Shown here: one piece after another, positions 39,633 through 47,028 of the stretch
Numbering within the stretch: the stretch's first letter is position 1
How the letters are laid out: every line of letters begins with the position of its first letter
Assembly: GCF_013912375.1 (NCBI RefSeq)
Contig: NZ_JACETV010000001.1
Location: 248,001 to 312,000, forward strand
Reading direction: 5' to 3'
From: Emticicia sp. BO119
GTDB taxonomy: Bacteria > Bacteroidota > Bacteroidia > Cytophagales > Spirosomataceae
Length of the DNA: 64,000 nt
Notes under the pieces: generated by a model
The model's database searches: none
What the model was told of the DNA's origin: nothing
What the model saw: only the letters and a program-made list of their open reading frames with translations
Position numbers and translations under genes: made by a program

Positions 39633-41177
39633 ATGCTTTTGACTATGATAATGATTTGCTTTTCAACCGAACAAAATACCACTAATCTTATTCCTGCAAT
39701 TCAAATTGCCGAAGTTAAGGAAGTAGTAATTATAGAATCTGCTATTGCTGAAAATAAGAAATGGGCTGATGGCATGATAAGAGTCTTGCAGAAAAGAGGC
39801 AAGAAAACAGATAAAATCAATTTAAAAGTTGGCGATGGGAAAGGTGGCGAAGATACCCAGATACTCTCCGTATTAGAGAAAATAAACGTATATATTCAAA
39901 CCAAAACCAAACCTCATGATACCATCTATTGGAACACAGGCGGAGGGCTCAAACCCCTGATACTTGCCATGTATCAGGCTTATTTACAAAGAAATAACCC
40001 TGAAGATAAAATCTGCTATAGTAATCCGTTTAATGCAAAGCCAAGCATAGACTTCTTCCAGAATGTCAATGGCATTCAAAACAGTAGCAGTATAAATATC
40101 GGTGTAGATTTAACAGCCCATGAGATCATCCAAACCTATGGTTTGAAAATCAAAAGCGCCAGGCTTTTCTACAACAAACATAACCTCGTTACCTCTTATC
40201 CATTTGCAGATTACTTTAAATTTAAGGAATTCAGAAATTATGCTTTCGGCCTTTCGCAATCAGGAAGCAATGATTTATCAGAAGAATTTACCCTGAATGA
40301 CCTGGCAAATATCTTTAGTGACCCTCAGAAGAGTAGTTTTTTTGAAGAGTCATTAACTGATAGTTTAAAAAAATACTTCGGAAGCGTTAGCATTAGTAAA
40401 AAAGAAATTATTTCTGCCTATGATAATACACGTGCATACATTGATGTTAAACACCAGCATTTTTTTGAAGCTAACAAAATAAATCTTTTTGTTGATTATC
40501 TACGCGCGCTCTTCATCAAAACAAAAGACAAATTTTCAGATTCACTATTTGCCAAAACTATTAATCATAAAAGTGAAAAGCCTTGTATTGATATCACAAA
40601 TGCTGAATTGGCCAGTAAATTGAATACCAAAAGTATTTGTCTTGACAATACCCTTCTACGTAATTTAGGATTTAGCGGAGCAGGTAGTTATTTTGAAGGT
40701 ATTCTTGAAAAAAGAGTCTATCAATTTTTAAAATCAGGTAATCATAAAATCATCGAAGCTTATTCCAATGTCAAAGTCATTAGAGAGAATCATGAAGAAA
40801 TTGCCCAGTACGATGTTCTTTTAGTTACCAATCACGGAACAGTAATAGCACTTGAAGCAAAAACCTTTGATTTTGAGCAAAAGGATATTGATGCCAGACA
40901 ATTTAATCTTGAAAAAGCATCAAGTAGAATAGTAGAAATGTATGTGGTTTTACCTTATGATCCTGAAGATTTTAATGAACCATACTTTTCTAAAAATCTT
41001 GAAGATTTACCTTTCAGACTAAAAGAGAGAAACATAAAATTTTTTGTTATTGCCGATAGTGTTCAGGATAAAAGTTTTCAGGTCGATCGAACAGATAATA
41101 AGTTGATGGAAGCAAAAGATAAGGGAATTCAAATAAATAAATTAGAATGTCTTTTTGATAAGCTTTGCCTCATTTAA
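39633..41177 (+). CDS. CARF-domain PD-(D/E)XK nuclease, Card1/Can2-like
   Basis: This 514-residue protein starts with a CARF-type Rossmann fold (MICFSTEQNTTNLIPAIQ, then the ligand loop WNTGGGLKPLILAMY near 105-120). The C-terminal part holds a PD-(D/E)XK nuclease: an early Glu in GSYFEGILE (about 355), Asp in QYDVLLV (about 393) and ALEAKTF (about 406-412). The plan matches Card1/Can2, which bind cA4 and then degrade nucleic acids. ATGs at 39645 or 39651 may be the true start. The gene begins 40 bases after the degenerate last repeat, so it may be read from the array transcript. Confidence 0.82.
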   Translation: MLLTMIMICFSTEQNTTNLIPAIQIAEVKEVVIIESAIAENKKWADGMIRVLQKRGKKTDKINLKVGDGKGGEDTQILSVLEKINVYIQTKTKPHDTIYWNTGGGLKPLILAMYQAYLQRNNPEDKICYSNPFNAKPSIDFFQNVNGIQNSSSINIGVDLTAHEIIQTYGLKIKSARLFYNKHNLVTSYPFADYFKFKEFRNYAFGLSQSGSNDLSEEFTLNDLANIFSDPQKSSFFEESLTDSLKKYFGSVSISKKEIISAYDNTRAYIDVKHQHFFEANKINLFVDYLRALFIKTKDKFSDSLFAKTINHKSEKPCIDITNAELASKLNTKSICLDNTLLRNLGFSGAGSYFEGILEKRVYQFLKSGNHKIIEAYSNVKVIRENHEEIAQYDVLLVTNHGTVIALEAKTFDFEQKDIDARQFNLEKASSRIVEMYVVLPYDPEDFNEPYFSKNLEDLPFRLKERNIKFFVIADSVQDKSFQVDRTDNKLMEAKDKGIQINKLECLFDKLCLI

Positions 41178-41198
41178 AACGATACCCGAACTATTCAG

Positions 41199-41369
41199 AA
41201 CTATTATGAGAAAATCCTGAACTTTTTCGACAGAAGAAGTACCAATGCATCAGCAGAATCCTTTAATCGCTGCGGCGAACCGTGCAAAAGTTAAGGCACT
41301 AAGAAATCAGTTTAGAGTTGTAAGAAATATTACTTTTTCCTCTTTAAACTCCCTAAAATTTATGCTTAA
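41199..41369 (+). pseudogene. ISL3-type transposase C-terminal remnant
   Basis: In one frame the bases read ILNFFDRRSTNASAESFN. After an insertion they go on in another frame as AKVKALRNQFRVVRNI, and in a third as FFLFKLPKIYA and stop. Joined, this is the usual end of an ISL3/IS204-family DDE transposase (...FDxRSTNAxAESFNAKIKxFRxQFRGVRNxxFFLFRL). At least two frameshifts make it dead. It marks the join between the CRISPR locus and the element to the right. Confidence 0.7.
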
Positions 41370-41422
41370 TCCTCAACTTTTAGACATAATCCACTTTTTC
41401 GCTTGATCCGAGGTTATGCAAC

Positions 41423-41460
41423 TAAAATAAAAAAGCACCTAACATTGCTGCTAAGTGCTT
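41423..41460 (-). terminator. intrinsic terminator, minus strand
   Basis: On the minus strand AAGCACTTA pairs with TAGGTGCTT (one G-T pair) around a 10-base loop and is followed by TTTTTATTTT. It lies about 55 bases after the stop of the XRE gene and suits that gene. Confidence 0.7.
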
Positions 41461-41517
41461 GATTATCAGTGCTCCCGAAGCTGGGAACCAACAAGTAATC
41501 ATAGAAGACTGATAATC
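41461..41517. repeat. 10-bp inverted repeat around a small hairpin
   Basis: GATTATCAGT (41461-41470) faces its exact complement ACTGATAATC (41508-41517). Between them GCTCCC and GGGAAC form a second small hairpin. It sits next to the IS remnant and at the left edge of the putative element. It could be an attachment-site relic or part of a terminator region. Confidence 0.5.
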
Positions 41518-41917
41518 AATGTGTTACTGACGTGAAATGCGCTTGCATTTCTAAGGATGGGTTGCCATCTGGGACAATTGGATAAAAAAAATTGTGTCCT
41601 GATGGTCGTAAATACAACCCACCCTTAATTTTTCCCAAGTCTAGTTTGATGCCATTTAAAGCCAATAATTCCACAGCTTTAAAATACTTCTCTTTCCATT
41701 CAACATTCTCTTTTTCAGACCCTCCTAAAAGTTCAGGAATTGATGTGTCTAAATACTCGCTAATTTTCTCCAGAGTGTTAAGATTTATAGACTTTCTGTC
41801 AAACATATTATGATAAGTTTGTCTGGATAAATCTAAATCTTCAAACATTTTCATCTTTAAAACCCCCTTTTGGCGAATTTTCTTCTCTATCCGCTCCTTA
41901 AGTGCTGTGTAATCCAT
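41516..41917 (-). CDS. XRE-type helix-turn-helix repressor
   Basis: This 133-residue protein has an N-terminal helix-turn-helix (about 15-65: KMKMFEDLDLSRQTYHNMFD, then LNTLEKISEYLDTSIPELL). A short helix and a small C-terminal domain follow. It is the only leftward gene at the start of a long rightward gene series. That is the usual arrangement of a prophage or element repressor. The rightward promoter lies within 60 bases of its start. Confidence 0.75.
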   Translation of the reverse strand: MDYTALKERIEKKIRQKGVLKMKMFEDLDLSRQTYHNMFDRKSINLNTLEKISEYLDTSIPELLGGSEKENVEWKEKYFKAVELLALNGIKLDLGKIKGGLYLRPSGHNFFYPIVPDGNPSLEMQAHFTSVTH

Positions 41918-41950
41918 AGTTAAATATTTTTTATAATTTTGTTAATAAAA

Positions 41951-41981
41951 TTTGACTATGTCAATATTTTGTTTACATTTG
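41951..41981 (+). promoter_or_regulatory. Bacteroidota-type promoter with dyad operator
   Basis: TTTG (41951-41954), exactly 19 bases and TACATTTG (41974-41981) form a complete TTTG-N19-TAnnTTTG promoter reading rightward. TTGAC-TAT-GTCAA (41952-41964) is a perfect 5-3-5 dyad overlapping the -33 box. It is a good candidate operator for the divergent XRE protein. Confidence 0.75.
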
Positions 41982-42086
41982 TGCATTATATCTTAAAACA
42001 TGACGAAATAACGTAAAAAAAATGATACATAAAGCATATTGGCGTCAATTTTTTAACTATTAACAATGCTTTAACAAATCAAATCT

Positions 42087-42506
42087 ATGGAATTGATAAT
42101 AAATACCGGTGAATCCAACAATGTAGTGGAAGAAGTTTCAATTGGCTATAATTCTGCTACAATGAAAAGACTTTTTATCACATTGAGACTTCCGGTTAAA
42201 CAATTTCATAGTGATATAGAAATACGTAATCTAATATTTCTTCCAATCATCAATGCTGCCTTATTGAGGCATGGAAAAGGGGTTAATTCTTTTGAGTGCA
42301 AAATAAAATCAGAGAAAGAAAATTTGATTTGTGAAGCCAGATTCTATGGCAAGGTAGATATTGCTAGAGTAGAGGAAGACTGGAATAGTATTTTAGGTGC
42401 CTACGGATATACCCAGGCTGCGAAATATCAGGATGAAGCATTAAGTCGACTCTTTTTAAAAAGAGAGCAATTTTTTCCTGCATCTACTTTTGTTGCAGAA
42501 TATTGA
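42087..42506 (+). CDS. hypothetical protein
   Basis: This 139-residue soluble protein is the first gene after the regulated promoter, so it is probably an early gene of the element. No family was recognised. It looks like an alpha/beta domain with no Cys or metal-binding pattern. Confidence 0.5.
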   Translation: MELIINTGESNNVVEEVSIGYNSATMKRLFITLRLPVKQFHSDIEIRNLIFLPIINAALLRHGKGVNSFECKIKSEKENLICEARFYGKVDIARVEEDWNSILGAYGYTQAAKYQDEALSRLFLKREQFFPASTFVAEY

Positions 42507-42614
42507 GTGTAGGATTGATATTTACAAACGAGTAAGGCTATTATTTGAGCCATTTTTTTATAGATGTGCTACATTCTATGTTGTTCATCATTAACATTTA
42601 ACTTTTGAATACCG

Positions 42615-42947
42615 ATGGGATTAACAAAACAAACCGACCCCCAATTAAACGAATTGGGAAAGAAGTTTTTTGAATCACCGGAAAGTGAGAAAAAACGATT
42701 TATTGAAATTGCTGAAGAAAAAGCCATAGAGCAGGGAGAGGATTCTGATAGAAATTTCAGAAGAATCTTTCAAGAGACGTATGCCAGATGTCCAATCGCA
42801 AACGTGTATCCTTTTTTCCTGCATGCAGCTCATATGGTTTGGGGATTAAACTTTGATTTTAGTTTAAAAACCCAAGCAACCAAAGGTACTACGGTTCATA
42901 CAGTAGTAGATGGAAGTTTGTTGGCCTTAACCATAGAAAAAGTCTGA
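42615..42947 (+). CDS. hypothetical protein
   Basis: This 110-residue protein was not recognised. The first 60 residues are helical and charged (SPESEKKRFIEIAEEKAIEQ), the last 40 are more hydrophobic. Its TGA overlaps an ATG as TGATG, starting the broken frame described next. Confidence 0.5.
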   Translation: MGLTKQTDPQLNELGKKFFESPESEKKRFIEIAEEKAIEQGEDSDRNFRRIFQETYARCPIANVYPFFLHAAHMVWGLNFDFSLKTQATKGTTVHTVVDGSLLALTIEKV

Positions 42948-43198
42948 TGTTTTTTCATAGTGCCAGATTAAAGCTATACCTGGGATTGATTGAAAGGCAA
43001 AACGGTGGATATTAATTTATACGATTCTCCATTGCTGAAAAATCTACCGGTTACTGGAGAGAGCAAGTAAACTCGAATCAGGTGATAGCAAATTTTATTA
43101 AAGTAAGTGGAGATAGAAGCGGTTTCAAGCAAATCACAGAACGCACATTCGAACAAGTCCTACAAGAAAACATAGGACTTTTATTGACAAGAAATTGA
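42947..43198 (+). pseudogene. 83-codon frame interrupted by one in-frame TAA
   Basis: An ATG overlapping the previous stop (TGATG) opens a frame that reads HSARLKLYLGLIERQNGGY, then TAA at 43013-43015. In the same frame it goes on as RFSIAEKSTGYWREQVNSN and further coding-like sequence to TGA at 43196. The start context and smooth composition suggest one gene broken by a nonsense change. Readthrough or a sequencing error are alternatives. No family was recognised. Confidence 0.45.
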
Positions 43199-43227
43199 AT
43201 AGACTATATCGATAGTAAGAGATAATA

Positions 43228-43256
43228 GGTTCCAAGTTGCCTTTCCACTTGGGGAT
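43228..43256 (+). repeat. hairpin family A, copy 1
   Basis: GGTTCCAAGTTGCC is followed by TTTCCACTTGG. CCAAGT (43232-43237) pairs with ACTTGG (43247-43252). The loop TGCC..TCC is shared with the other copies while the stem bases differ. Confidence 0.6.
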
Positions 43257-43310
43257 AGTTTTCTTAAAAGCTTAGGTTGTTTTATTTATGAAAAGGGTTT
43301 TTTAAATGTA

Positions 43311-43350
43311 GGGTTCCAGTTGCCTACCCACAACTGGCGACACTGTCGCC
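43311..43350 (+). repeat. hairpin family A, copy 2
   Basis: CCAGTTG (43316-43322) pairs with CAACTGG (43331-43337) around CCTACCCA. A second stem, GGCGAC with GTCGCC (43336-43350), follows at once. Confidence 0.65.
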
Positions 43351-43407
43351 TAATTAAAAGGAATTTAGAGTGTGAATAAATTTTGTATTAGTAAAAGCTA
43401 ACTAACG

Positions 43408-43445
43408 GGTTCCAGATGCCTATCCACAACTGGCAATTTTATTGC
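43408..43445 (+). repeat. hairpin family A, copy 3
   Basis: CCAGATG (43412-43418) pairs with CAACTGG (43427-43433) with one mismatch around CCTATCCA. The second stem is GCAAT with ATTGC. It lies 31 bases before the ATG at 43477. Confidence 0.6.
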
Positions 43446-43476
43446 AAAACGGACTATTGATTAATTATTCAAATAA

Positions 43477-43662
43477 ATGAGTGTAACAAAATTTAGTGTC
43501 TTAAAACTGGATGATGCCCGTAGCCACGGTTCAGAATTGGAGTTGAATGGGGTTTATATCGGTGAATTAGATGAGAGCAAGAGCCTTGTCTATTTTACTG
43601 ATAAAGCCGAGGACGAATGGTTTTTTTATATAGGTGATTCCTGTGAATTAGTAATTTCTTAA
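43477..43662 (+). CDS. small hypothetical protein
   Basis: This 61-residue acidic protein follows three family A hairpins. It has no recognised family and looks like a single beta-rich domain (VYIGELDESKSLVYFTDKAE). The next gene starts 10 bases later. Confidence 0.45.
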   Translation: MSVTKFSVLKLDDARSHGSELELNGVYIGELDESKSLVYFTDKAEDEWFFYIGDSCELVIS

Positions 43663-43672
43663 CCATCATACA

Positions 43673-43906
43673 ATGAGCTTTATTATTAAGTCAAACGTCA
43701 AAAACGAAACTAACTGGTCGGGTAAAGAATTTTCAAACCTTCCGGCTAAAATTTATGGCAGCCTTCAAAGTGCTACTGATGCTTTAGAAGGTTACTGGTT
43801 TTCTGAGCATGTTCCTTATAAAACAGATAAACGTCGTGTTATCATTGTTCCTTTGACCGACTATATGCAAAAGAAATTACTGGAGCAGAAAAAGATACGC
43901 TGGTAG
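43673..43906 (+). CDS. small hypothetical protein
   Basis: This 77-residue soluble protein has a basic end (KKLLEQKKIRW). No family was recognised. It lies 10 bases after the previous small gene and before hairpin copy 4. Confidence 0.45.
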   Translation: MSFIIKSNVKNETNWSGKEFSNLPAKIYGSLQSATDALEGYWFSEHVPYKTDKRRVIIVPLTDYMQKKLLEQKKIRW

Positions 43907-43967
43907 TTGTATAATATAGGTTGAATCCCAAATTATAAGATACTTTTTTAGTCACAGCAAAGTTGTA

Positions 43968-44006
43968 GGGTTTCGAGTTGCCTACCCACACTCGACGAAT
44001 CTTTCG
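43968..44006 (+). repeat. hairpin family A, copy 4
   Basis: TCGAGT (43973-43978) pairs with ACTCGA (43990-43995) around TGCCTACCCAC, so the loop is conserved while the stem has changed on both sides. A short second stem, CGAA with TTCG, follows. It lies 36 bases before the ATG at 44043. Confidence 0.65.
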
Positions 44007-44042
44007 AGAGAATACGCTAAACACTTAAATGATAATAACCAC

Positions 44043-44204
44043 ATGGAGGAAGAAAAGCCAAAGAAAAATAGGAGAGGTCTGAAAGCCCTTTTAGGCATTG
44101 CTCTGGGCATTGTGGTTGTTACCTCCTTGAGAAGTAAAAAAACTGCGAGTGGCTCAATAAAACATCATGAGGAATATGATCCTGAAAAGGAAATTGGATT
44201 GTAA
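44043..44204 (+). CDS. 53-residue single-helix membrane protein
   Basis: The frame reads MEEEKPKKNRRGLKALLG, then a membrane helix (IALGIVVVTSL), then a polar tail with His-His and acidic residues. It follows hairpin copy 4 and is followed by another small membrane gene. The charged-helix-charged plan is typical of small phage or plasmid membrane proteins. The function is unknown. Confidence 0.5.
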   Translation: MEEEKPKKNRRGLKALLGIALGIVVVTSLRSKKTASGSIKHHEEYDPEKEIGL

Positions 44205-44217
44205 ATAAAGAGCGAAT

Positions 44218-44418
44218 ATGAGATTTGATAAGTCAGCGTCGATTGGTGAAAAGATAGTAATGGCCTTTGTATTTTTTTACTTTGGGCTATATTCTGCCAT
44301 AGGTGTAACTAAAGAATTAGCGATTCTTTTTGGTATGAAACATACCGGCCCTTTAGAATTTGCAATTCTCTGGGCATCATACACTTTGCTATTTCGAGTG
44401 TGGCAAAAAATCTACTGA
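44218..44418 (+). CDS. small membrane protein
   Basis: This 66-residue protein has two membrane helices (about 12-34 and 47-62). No family was recognised. It starts 13 bases after the previous small membrane gene. Confidence 0.45.
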   Translation: MRFDKSASIGEKIVMAFVFFYFGLYSAIGVTKELAILFGMKHTGPLEFAILWASYTLLFRVWQKIY

Positions 44419-44448
44419 AGTTGAGTATTCATGCTAATTCCAATATAT

Positions 44449-44658
44449 ATGAGTTTAGTCGCTGAAAAAAACAAAGTATCTCCTAGCCTAAAGAAATTCG
44501 GTTCGCTTTCACCAGCTAACCAGCAGGAGATATGTCAAAAAATGAATGAGGCTTACAACCTTAAACTTGAGCCTCATAAAATCAATTTGGAGAAGCTCTC
44601 TATTGGGCAATTATCCTCATTTGAGCAGTTAGTAGAATATTACCTGGATAACTCTTAA
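44449..44658 (+). CDS. small hypothetical protein
   Basis: From ATG 44449 this is a 69-residue helical protein (SLSPANQQEICQKMNEAYNL). An ATG at 44431 would add six hydrophobic residues. No family was recognised. The next gene starts 4 bases after its stop. Confidence 0.45.
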   Translation: MSLVAEKNKVSPSLKKFGSLSPANQQEICQKMNEAYNLKLEPHKINLEKLSIGQLSSFEQLVEYYLDNS

Positions 44659-44662
44659 TGTA

Positions 44663-45007
44663 ATGGAGTATCAGGATGCGATACAGCAGATTCAGGATTG
44701 GGTAGAAGAGGGCAAAAAACAGCGCACCCAAACTGGTCAGAGGAATTACCTGGAGCGGATAATGAGGGTTGCCGCTACTAGTAATGTTCTACCCTTTGAT
44801 GCCATGTTCCAAGCCTCGTCTACAAAGTCCACAGGGGGAGTGGTGACGAAGCCGGAGGTAAAGGTGAGCGAAAGTGTGCCTAAGCCACTTCTGATTGAAA
44901 GTCCCTCCAGTGCGATTATATGTACCTTTCCTGGTTGTGGCGAAACATTGAAAAACGCCAAAGCCCTGAACGGCCATATGAAAAAGCACCGGAACGAAAA
45001 ACATTAG
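44663..45007 (+). CDS. C2H2 zinc-finger protein
   Basis: This 114-residue protein ends in a classic C2H2 finger: Cys87-x4-Cys92-x12-His105-x3-His109, with the usual Leu102 and a basic tail. The spacing is that of eukaryotic-type fingers rather than the Ros/MucR type. The first 40 residues are helical and basic (YQDAIQQIQDWVEEGKKQRT), the middle is low-complexity. A DNA-binding regulator is likely. Confidence 0.6.
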   Translation: MEYQDAIQQIQDWVEEGKKQRTQTGQRNYLERIMRVAATSNVLPFDAMFQASSTKSTGGVVTKPEVKVSESVPKPLLIESPSSAIICTFPGCGETLKNAKALNGHMKKHRNEKH

Positions 45008-45232
45008 ACCCCTATTCTATTTTGTGTCTGAACTTTTTTAGGTTTTGATACAGATGGTTAGGAATAATCAGATTCCTCTCATCTCACTTTTTGTGAAAAT
45101 GAGAGTAGGGGTGTTTTTTGCCAATTCTTAAAAAAGCTTGCTATTAAAACCAGGTGGGCGGGGTTGGCACAGGAGCCAGGAGGCTCGATAAAGTTCTTTT
45201 TTAACCGCAAAATCTTAACATACAACAAAAAA

Positions 45233-45991
45233 ATGGATAAACCCAGTTTTCCCATAGGGGGCTATGCCACCCTACGAAAATCTATGCCCGTCATAGACTT
45301 TCACAAGACCTTTGCTTTATGCAAAGCCTTTCGTATAGAGAATAACGTACAGCGTTCCAGACAACTCCAGGCGCTTATCGACCAGGGGCATGACCTCAAG
45401 CAATTAAGACAAGACCTTAGCCGGTTAGAATACGAAGCCTGGGAAGCCAAGCAAGGTGTATTCCCGCACATTGGTGGCACAGTAGAGACTTCGATGGAGA
45501 AACTCATAGCTTTCTTTATGCACGAATTTAAACGTGGGAAAGTGTATCTGAATAACCAGATAAGGTTTACCTGGTCATACTTCCGGACGTTCTACAATGG
45601 CGAGGAATGCCTGAGCTTTGCCCGAATCAGTAAGAATACCTTACGCAACCATTTCAATAAAATCTCACACGCCTATAAAAGTCTGTTTGAGAACAAGTAC
45701 AGAGGACAATTGTGCCTTCCTGATTACATGAGCGTTAACTGCGTTGTACTCACGTTTCAGCCTGACTTTATTCAATTCACCAACCCTAAGCATACAGCCG
45801 TCCTTAGTGCCAAAGAAGAGCCTTTAAAAAAGAAAAAAGTACCTCAAAACACGGCCTTCATGGAAAAAATACAAGCCACCTTATCCACATTTTCAGGAAA
45901 TAATCCACACTCGGAAGACCGAACTGGTCAAATGATAGACGTGGCCAGTCTTTCAAAAGCCTTGATTGATAGTTTTTATAAGGGAACATAG
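45233..45991 (+). CDS. possible replication or DNA-binding protein
   Basis: From ATG 45233 this is a 252-residue basic protein. The middle reads as a helix-turn-helix (SFARISKNTLRNHFNKI) after an aromatic stretch (FTWSYFRTFYNGEE). I recognise no Rep family with certainty. Its place directly before a set of nested inverted repeats (46011-46043) suggests a replication initiator, which is an inference. A TTG at 45164 would add 23 residues. Confidence 0.35.
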   Translation: MDKPSFPIGGYATLRKSMPVIDFHKTFALCKAFRIENNVQRSRQLQALIDQGHDLKQLRQDLSRLEYEAWEAKQGVFPHIGGTVETSMEKLIAFFMHEFKRGKVYLNNQIRFTWSYFRTFYNGEECLSFARISKNTLRNHFNKISHAYKSLFENKYRGQLCLPDYMSVNCVVLTFQPDFIQFTNPKHTAVLSAKEEPLKKKKVPQNTAFMEKIQATLSTFSGNNPHSEDRTGQMIDVASLSKALIDSFYKGT

Positions 45992-46010
45992 TCCAAAATT
46001 TTCAGCTAAT

Positions 46011-46043
46011 GTTCAATTGGTTCACTGAACTTATAAATTGAAC
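46011..46043. repeat. nested GTTCA inverted repeats
   Basis: GTTCAATT (46011-46018) faces AATTGAAC (46036-46043). Between them lies the palindrome GTTCA-C-TGAAC (46020-46030). A further GTTCATTT occurs near 46150. It could be an iteron or operator region for the preceding gene's product. Confidence 0.5.
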
Positions 46044-46177
46044 TTTTAAAAGGTTGTTTAAAGCTGTACTCCGAAGCCCGACCCTGCCAAAGTGACAGAA
46101 TTGTGAAATTCGGGAATGATGAAAAGGGGAGAGGAAAGGAAAAGGAGAAAGTTCATTTAAAATAAACTAAGGGTCTG

Positions 46178-46191
46178 GGGGCCGGCGCCCC
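46178..46191. repeat. GC-rich hairpin
   Basis: GGGGC and GCCCC are separated by CGGC. Such a pure G/C stem stands out in this AT-rich region. No T run follows. It lies about 50 bases before the ATG at 46239. Confidence 0.45.
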
Positions 46192-46238
46192 TGGTTTGGT
46201 GACTCTTTGCTCAGATTTTTAAAATTAAATTCCTAACC

Positions 46239-46697
46239 ATGTCTCAAGACAGAAATTTTAACGTGTATGACCCAGTTAACTCTATCTATCTGCTATTTGT
46301 CGGCTATAAGTATGGATGGAGAAACGGACAAACCAGTATGACTTATGGAATGCGTTATGCCAATGATCCGAGATATACCGGTAACAATACTGAGGTGAAT
46401 AGAATAATGAATCTGCTTTCTCAAAGGGTAACGGCAGAGTATGTTAGTAAAGATAACCCACTCAATAAGGTAATTCTCTATAAAAATCTCAACAGAGGCA
46501 GAACTATTCAAGGCATTAGTAACCAGGTGATTTTTGAGATTTCATTCAAAGATGGATTTATTAAAGAGGAGCCTTATATCTATACGCAGGACATGTCACA
46601 CAAGGAGAGACAGTTCTGGTCGAAATTATTAAATATCCTGGTTGAATACAGTAGGTCTAATAAAACCCGATTCGATACCGAATATGCCCAACCTTGA
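46239..46697 (+). CDS. hypothetical protein
   Basis: This 152-residue soluble protein was not recognised. It is rich in Asn, Tyr and Arg in the first half, and the last third is helical. The next frame starts inside its end, overlapping by 14 bases. Confidence 0.45.
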   Translation: MSQDRNFNVYDPVNSIYLLFVGYKYGWRNGQTSMTYGMRYANDPRYTGNNTEVNRIMNLLSQRVTAEYVSKDNPLNKVILYKNLNRGRTIQGISNQVIFEISFKDGFIKEEPYIYTQDMSHKERQFWSKLLNILVEYSRSNKTRFDTEYAQP

Positions 46698-46959
46698 AAC
46701 ATTCCCCGAAAAGTATTTCCCAACCTTTGCTCGTATGGTGGAGATACTTAACGATAAAGGTAGAAAATACGAAGCAACTATGTGTTCGGCCTACTATAAG
46801 ACCTGGATTTACATTCATATGCCAACCACTTATGAATCAATACCCTGTGACAATTTCGTATTCAGGCGTGGAAGATTGTACCAGGAAGCAGAATACAAAG
46901 AGGTAATCACAGCCTTGAATTATTACATTGATAACCAAGAAAAAGGAATTTTAGGTTAA
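46684..46959 (+). CDS. hypothetical protein
   Basis: From ATG 46684 this is a 91-residue protein (MPNLETFPEKYFPTF...). An earlier start at 46642 would overlap the previous gene by 56 bases. No family was recognised. The middle holds a Tyr/Trp-rich stretch (CSAYYKTWIYIHMPTTYES). Confidence 0.45.
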   Translation: MPNLETFPEKYFPTFARMVEILNDKGRKYEATMCSAYYKTWIYIHMPTTYESIPCDNFVFRRGRLYQEAEYKEVITALNYYIDNQEKGILG

Positions 46960-46997
46960 CACCAGAAAAGTAATTGCCTGCAGCTAAAAAACCTGAA

Positions 46998-47025
46998 GCA
47001 ACGCCATCAACAAAGTTACGGTACC
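46998..47025 (+). repeat. family B element, copy 1
   Basis: CAACGCCATCAACAAAGTTAC is nearly identical over 21 bases to copy 2 (47981-48001). Both end just before or near the start of a gene. It begins with AACG and continues to GTTAC, so AAC/GTT can pair. Confidence 0.5.
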
Positions 47026-47028
47026 AGA

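Noticed and set aside
41461-41500. tRNA gene or tRNA end (GCTCCCGAAGCTGGGAAC)
   Set aside because: The small hairpin resembles a tRNA arm, but no full cloverleaf or anticodon arm can be built around it.
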